DNA of 9,838 nt from Parabacteroides sp. (GTDB taxonomy: Bacteria; Bacteroidota; Bacteroidia; Bacteroidales; Tannerellaceae): contig DXRF01000093.1 in assembly GCA_019411205.1 (NCBI GenBank), positions 1-9,838 of the forward strand, read 5' to 3'. The notes under the pieces were generated by a model. That model saw nothing but the letters and a program-made list of their open reading frames with translations, was not told the DNA's origin and did no database searches. Positions 6,651 to 9,838 of this stretch are shown here, one piece after another; position 1 is the first letter of the stretch, and every line of letters begins with the position of its first letter. The position numbers and the translations under genes are program-made.

Positions 6651-7460
6651 TTATTGTGGATTCGGAGCACGAAGTTGCCAGAATGCCACGGCCGCTGCGG
6701 CTGCCACATTAAGTGAATCGACACTGTGCGACATGGGGATGCGGACAACATAGTCGGCTGCGGCAATCGTTTCCTGCGAAAGTCCGTTTCCTTCAGTCCC
6801 CATCACAATTGCCAATCTGGGTTCGGTTGCCAGGACTGGATTATCAATGGAAATAGAATTGTCTGTGAGTGCCATGGCTGCCGTACGAAAACCCAGTCTT
6901 CCCAAATCTCCAAGAGAACCGTCCATCCAAGTCCAGGGTACGAGAAAGACTGTTCCCATCGACACTCTGACTGCGCGACGGTTCAGAGGGTCACAAGAGT
7001 TGCGCGTCAGTAGTACGGCATCGATTCCAAGAGCCGCCGCCGAACGGAAAATAGCACCGATATTGGTTGTGTCGACAACCCCATCAATTACGACGATGCG
7101 TCGTGCCTCCCGGCATACATCTTCCATGTCTCGTGGTGCAGGACGGCGCATGGCGCAAAGGACACCGCGTGTCAAGACATAGCCGGTCAATGTCGCAAGC
7201 AATACCCTTTCACCAGTATAGACGGGTATGTTGCCACAACGTTCAATGATATCGGAGGCATCTCCTGTGATATGCTTGTGCTCGCATAAAATGGCTAAAG
7301 GTTCGTAGCCGGCATCCAGAGCTCTTGTGATAACCTTTGGGCTTTCTACGATAAAAATACCTTTGTCAGGCTCGATACGATTGCGCAACTGAGCTTCGGT
7401 GAGTGTACCGAACATCTCGACTCCGGGATGAGATAAAGAGGATATTTCGATGACAGGCAT
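6651..7460 (-). CDS. SpoU/TrmH-family RNA 2'-O-methyltransferase
   Basis: This 269-residue SAM-dependent ribose methyltransferase belongs to the SPOUT class and should modify rRNA or tRNA. An N-terminal substrate-binding domain (about 1-105, starting with a helix containing L25-R-N-R) precedes the knotted catalytic domain. The three SpoU motifs are clear: motif 1 'TNIGAIFRSAAALG' (N133, R139), motif 2 'VMGTEGNGLS' (219-228), and motif 3 'IPM' plus 'SLNVAAAAA' (241-257, S249-N251). The longer frame to 7517 would overlap the end of the upstream dehydrogenase gene; the ATG at 7460 fits the family N terminus and leaves a 13-bp gap. The spacing suggests co-transcription with the dehydrogenase. The exact RNA position modified is unknown; TrmH/RlmB/TsnR-like members differ only subtly. 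Confidence 0.9.
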   Translation of the reverse strand: MPVIEISSLSHPGVEMFGTLTEAQLRNRIEPDKGIFIVESPKVITRALDAGYEPLAILCEHKHITGDASDIIERCGNIPVYTGERVLLATLTGYVLTRGVLCAMRRPAPRDMEDVCREARRIVVIDGVVDTTNIGAIFRSAAALGIDAVLLTRNSCDPLNRRAVRVSMGTVFLVPWTWMDGSLGDLGRLGFRTAAMALTDNSISIDNPVLATEPRLAIVMGTEGNGLSQETIAAADYVVRIPMSHSVDSLNVAAAAAVAFWQLRAPNPQ

Positions 7461-7473
7461 GTGATAAATCTTT

Positions 7474-8505
7474 TTAATAAATAGCAATTTTGATGACACC
7501 GTCCAGTTTATTTTCAAAAACTCGATAGGCCTCCTCGATCTCGTTCAGTGCAAAGCGGTGGGTGATAAGAGGAGTGGTGTCTATCCTGCCTTCCTCAATC
7601 AGCCGGAGAATCTCTTCACAATCACAACCGTCTACTCCTCCAGTTTTGAAAACCAGGTTCTTGCCATACATGTCAGGCAGAGGGAAAAGTAAAGGTTTGT
7701 CGTAAAGAGCTACGATCGTGACTGTCGCATTTGGACGAGCGCACTCCCATGCCATCCGGAAACTGTCTTCGGTTCCTGCCACTTCCAAAACAATATCAGC
7801 TCCGCCGTGATCACTGTTTTTGAGTACAAATTCCTTACAGTTGTCAGGAGTCGTGATCAATATATCTGGATAATGTTTACGGATAAACTGAACCCTTTCA
7901 TGAGACTTTTCGCAGACAATGATATGCTTCGGGTTCTTCAGCATTGAGCAGAGTAAAGTACAAATACCGGTAGGTCCTGCACCGATGATGAGGACAGTGT
8001 CTTTCTCTGTTATTTCCGAGATACGGGTGGCCCAAAAACCTGTGGCTAGTATGTCACCGACAAATAGAGCCTGTTCGTCACTGACCGTGTCGGGAATACG
8101 ATTCAGTCCTTGATCGGCATAGGGGACTCTGACATATTCTGCCTGCCCTCCGTCGATACGGCAGCCTAAAGCCCATCCACCGTTGGGGTCGGTACAATTA
8201 TTGACATATCCGTGTTGGCAAAAGAAGCACTTCCCGCAGAAAGTCTCGACGTTCACAGTTACTCTGTCTCCGGGTTTGACTGATGTGACGTCTGTTCCTA
8301 CTTTTTCGACGATACCGACCATTTCATGTCCGACGGTTGTTCCGGCTACTGCGCGCGGTACACTTCCATGTTTGATGTGCAGGTCACTGGTGCAGATGCT
8401 ACTAAGGGTCACACGCACGATCGCATCCCGTGCATCTGTAATTTCCGGTTTCGGTTTTTCTCTTAAACCAAATTTACCATTTTCAATATATGTATATGCA
8501 AGCAT
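7474..8505 (-). CDS. Zinc-dependent alcohol dehydrogenase (MDR superfamily)
   Basis: This 343-residue medium-chain dehydrogenase/reductase oxidises an alcohol, or reduces a ketone or aldehyde, using a nicotinamide cofactor. Catalytic zinc ligands appear as C38 ('SICTSD'), H60-E61 ('GHEMVG') and D151 in 'VGDILATGFWA', the Asp-type third ligand seen in secondary-alcohol and threonine-dehydrogenase-like members. A structural zinc lobe is present with four cysteines C90, C93, C96 and C104. The Rossmann motif GAGPTG lies at 175-180, and E199 after the second strand ('VCEKS') favours NAD(H) over NADP(H). The substrate cannot be named; short-chain secondary alcohols or polyols are plausible. It is the first gene of a likely two-gene unit with the RNA methyltransferase. 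Its upstream region is shared with the divergent SPOR gene and holds several palindromes. Confidence 0.92.
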   Translation of the reverse strand: MLAYTYIENGKFGLREKPKPEITDARDAIVRVTLSSICTSDLHIKHGSVPRAVAGTTVGHEMVGIVEKVGTDVTSVKPGDRVTVNVETFCGKCFFCQHGYVNNCTDPNGGWALGCRIDGGQAEYVRVPYADQGLNRIPDTVSDEQALFVGDILATGFWATRISEITEKDTVLIIGAGPTGICTLLCSMLKNPKHIIVCEKSHERVQFIRKHYPDILITTPDNCKEFVLKNSDHGGADIVLEVAGTEDSFRMAWECARPNATVTIVALYDKPLLFPLPDMYGKNLVFKTGGVDGCDCEEILRLIEEGRIDTTPLITHRFALNEIEEAYRVFENKLDGVIKIAIY

Positions 8506-8519
8506 ACTATTCTCTATTG

Positions 8520-8531
8520 TCGATTAATCGA
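8520..8531. repeat. 12-bp perfect palindrome in the dehydrogenase leader
   Basis: TCGATTAATCGA is its own reverse complement and lies 15-26 bp before the dehydrogenase ATG, downstream of the candidate -7 element. It could be an operator, but a 12-bp AT-rich palindrome can also arise by chance. Confidence 0.4.
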
Positions 8532-8539
8532 TTCTTTCT

Positions 8540-8556
8540 ATCACAAAGATAGTGAT
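8540..8556 (-). promoter_or_regulatory. Candidate -7 element inside an inverted repeat, dehydrogenase promoter
   Basis: On the minus strand TATCTTTG (8544-8551) matches TAnnTTTG. It sits within the inverted repeat ATCAC-N7-GTGAT (8540-8556), which could be an operator. No TTTG is found at the usual -33 distance, so the promoter may be weak or need an activator. The predicted leader is about 35 nt. Confidence 0.4.
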
Positions 8557-8580
8557 TTCATCAATTGTAATCCTATAAAT

Positions 8581-8612
8581 TTTTGTCAATCCAGACAAAA
8601 GATTTACCTTTG
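8581..8612 (+). promoter_or_regulatory. Promoter and overlapping inverted repeat for the SPOR gene
   Basis: TTTG (8582-8585) is followed after 19 nt by TACCTTTG (8605-8612), a full match to the Bacteroidetes promoter consensus. The -33 element lies within a 7-bp inverted repeat TTTTGTC-N6-GACAAAA (8581-8587 and 8594-8600), a possible repressor site. The predicted transcript start, about 4 nt after the -7 box, is at or next to the ATG at 8617. Confidence 0.65.
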
Positions 8613-8616
8613 TTGT

Positions 8617-9648
8617 ATGCTTAGAATTGTAACACATATTGAACGTTTGCTTTTGGTGCATGATTGTGTGATTGTACCGAAGTTCGGAGGTTTTGTCCTG
8701 CAGGCTGTTCCGGCTATGCAGCATAGGGAAGAACATACGTTTTGTCCTTTGAGAAAAGAGATCGGTTTCAATATGACGCTGCAGCATAACGATGGGCTTT
8801 TGCCTGAGTCGTATATGCAGATGCATGCAGTGAGCTATCGTCAGGCGCAATTGATGCTGGAGGAAGATGTGGAGGATATGAAGAACACCCTGCAACAATA
8901 TGGAAAGTTGTCGTTAGGGGTGTTAGGTTCGTTCAGCATAGGAGAGGAAGGACAGATGATTTTTCATCCGGGTGAAACCGATCTGTTCAGTGTCGGTTCG
9001 TATGGCTTGCCTGTTTTTCATTTCCCGGTTCTCGCGCCGTTAGAGATGGAACGGCAAGAAGCGGTTCTTCTTACATCCAAGAAAGAGAAGAAAGATATTC
9101 TTTATATTCCGATTAGCCGCAAACTGATCCGTACAGCGATGGTTTCGGCTGCCGCAGTGGCATTATTCCTGTTGGTTTCTACTCCGGTTAAAGATGTTAA
9201 CCAGGATGCCTATACAGCCAGTTTTGTTCCGTCTGGGATGGTTGTGCAAAAGCCGGTTTTTCTTGAAGCGGTTTTGCCAGACAGTACTGTGGTGGAAGTA
9301 GATACGAAGCAGGGAGCATCGGAAGAAGTGATTGCGCGTGAAGTGAAAAAAGTTGCGTCTGCTCCGGTTTCGGAAAAGAAAGCGGTTGTATCGTCGGAGC
9401 CTGTAGTTGTCCAGCCTAAAAAAATGTATCATATCGTAATTGCCAGTTTTCCCTCAGAATCGCAGGCAGACGAATTTATTGCCGGTGTGGATCCTAATGA
9501 ATGCAAACATGTCAGCAAAGTTGTTCGTGACGGAAAATATCGTATCTATGCGGATAAATTCGATAATCGTGAAGCTGCGGAATCTTATATGGCAACTCTT
9601 CGTTCCAATCCGAAATATAAGGATGCGTGGTTGTTTATCAGCCGTTGA
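8617..9648 (+). CDS. HU-CCDC81-type / SPOR domain envelope protein
   Basis: This 343-residue, single-pass inner-membrane protein probably links a cytoplasmic module to peptidoglycan. Residues about 1-60 ('HIERLLLVHDCVIVP', 'FGGFVLQ') and about 60-135 ('ESYMQMHAVSYRQAQ', 'GKLSLGVLGSF') match the paired HU-like, CCDC81-type domains found N-terminally in Bacteroidetes proteins. A hydrophobic segment at about 173-190 is the likely transmembrane helix. A low-complexity V/E/K/S-rich linker follows, then a SPOR domain at about 270-343 ('YHIVIASFPSESQADEF', 'RIYADKF', 'AWLFISR'). SPOR domains bind glycan strands lacking stem peptides, usually at division sites. The HU-like part could bind nucleic acid or protein; this is unproven. 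The start at 8617 is well supported because family members begin about 23 residues before the GGF motif. It is monocistronic as far as the window shows. Confidence 0.9.
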   Translation: MLRIVTHIERLLLVHDCVIVPKFGGFVLQAVPAMQHREEHTFCPLRKEIGFNMTLQHNDGLLPESYMQMHAVSYRQAQLMLEEDVEDMKNTLQQYGKLSLGVLGSFSIGEEGQMIFHPGETDLFSVGSYGLPVFHFPVLAPLEMERQEAVLLTSKKEKKDILYIPISRKLIRTAMVSAAAVALFLLVSTPVKDVNQDAYTASFVPSGMVVQKPVFLEAVLPDSTVVEVDTKQGASEEVIAREVKKVASAPVSEKKAVVSSEPVVVQPKKMYHIVIASFPSESQADEFIAGVDPNECKHVSKVVRDGKYRIYADKFDNREAAESYMATLRSNPKYKDAWLFISR

Positions 9649-9666
9649 TTTAGACTAAATAAAAAG

Positions 9667-9710
9667 AAATATCCTTCGGATGGAAAGTTGTTTTCTACCG
9701 AAGGATATTT
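9667..9710 (-). terminator. Hairpin terminator between convergent genes
   Basis: AAATATCCTTCGG (9667-9679) pairs perfectly with CCGAAGGATATTT (9698-9710), giving a 13-bp stem with an 18-nt loop. On the minus strand the stem is followed by CTTTTTATTTAG, a good U-tract, so it should end the leftward gene entering from the right. On the plus strand only the stem's own ATTT and then A residues follow, so termination of the SPOR gene is probable but less certain. Confidence 0.8.
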
Positions 9711-9747
9711 AAAAAACGTCCGGACAGGTTTTCGTTATTATTGTTTT

Positions 9748-9838
9748 CTACTCTTTATCTTTCTCTTCAGATTTTAGTTTTCGTTTCTTTTTGAGTCGTC
9801 CTGCCTTGCGTAAGGCTTGATCCAAAAGATATTGTATT
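9748..9838 (-). CDS. 3' end of a leftward gene, basic C-terminal tail (partial)
   Basis: A reading frame enters from the right edge and ends at TAG (9748-9750), giving the last 29 residues of a protein. The tail begins IQYLLDQALRKAGRLKKKRK and finishes LKSEEKDKE, with 11 Lys or Arg residues and an acidic end. The other two minus-strand frames are interrupted by stops, and the hairpin terminator sits correctly downstream, both supporting a real gene. I do not recognise the family. Lysine-rich C-terminal tails of this kind occur on RNA- or DNA-binding proteins, but this is only a suggestion. Confidence 0.6.
   Translation of the reverse strand, partial: IQYLLDQALRKAGRLKKKRKLKSEEKDKE

Noticed and set aside
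6563..6766. A 68-residue N-terminal extension of the SDR reading frame.
   Set aside because: It overlaps the end of the methyltransferase gene and contains the SDR promoter; the sequence does not resemble an SDR N terminus.
1..9838. Search for tRNA or rRNA genes, CRISPR arrays, insertion sequences, phage or defence modules.
   Set aside because: Nearly all of the window is explained by protein genes with short spacers, and no such element was recognised by eye.

Overview
The window looks like an ordinary chromosomal segment of a gut-type Bacteroidales bacterium, with Parabacteroides or a close relative as my best guess. The reasons are the promoters of the form TTTG-N19/20-TAnnTTTG upstream of several genes, the general weakness of Shine-Dalgarno sequences, a protein combining an HU-CCDC81-type domain with a SPOR domain, and a secreted GH43 glycosidase. 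The genus is an inference from protein style, because no rRNA or other marker gene is present.

Layout, left to right. (1) A leftward pair encodes a YgbA-type cysteine-rich protein and a fused double GNAT acetyltransferase. (2) Diverging from it, a compact zinc peptidase-like protein reads rightward and ends 3 bp from the end of a leftward GH43 secreted glycosidase. (3) A divergent promoter region separates the GH43 gene from a rightward RluA-type pseudouridine synthase that carries a long N-terminal extension with a coiled coil and a Cys-containing segment. (4) A 149-bp convergent spacer holds a perfect 19-bp inverted repeat and short tandem repeats. (5) Three leftward genes follow: a zinc alcohol dehydrogenase and a SpoU/TrmH RNA methyltransferase that look co-transcribed, then an SDR oxidoreductase with its own promoter. 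(6) A rightward HU-CCDC81/SPOR envelope protein has a promoter so close to its ATG that its mRNA should be leaderless. (7) A strong hairpin terminator precedes the last 29 codons of a leftward gene that runs off the right edge.

The genes mix RNA modification (two enzymes), redox metabolism (two dehydrogenases), glycan degradation, peptidoglycan binding and small-molecule acetylation. I see no evidence that they form one pathway. No RNA genes, CRISPR arrays, insertion sequences, phage genes or defence modules are visible, and no gap between genes exceeds 300 bp. I did not find a convincing new multi-gene system. The points most worth a second look are the composite RluA protein, the repeats at 5575-5726, and the promoter/operator structures at 8520-8617.

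Four start codons were moved inward from the longest possible reading frame (to 1511, 3942, 6562 and 7460), using promoter positions, ribosome-binding sequence or family-typical N termini.
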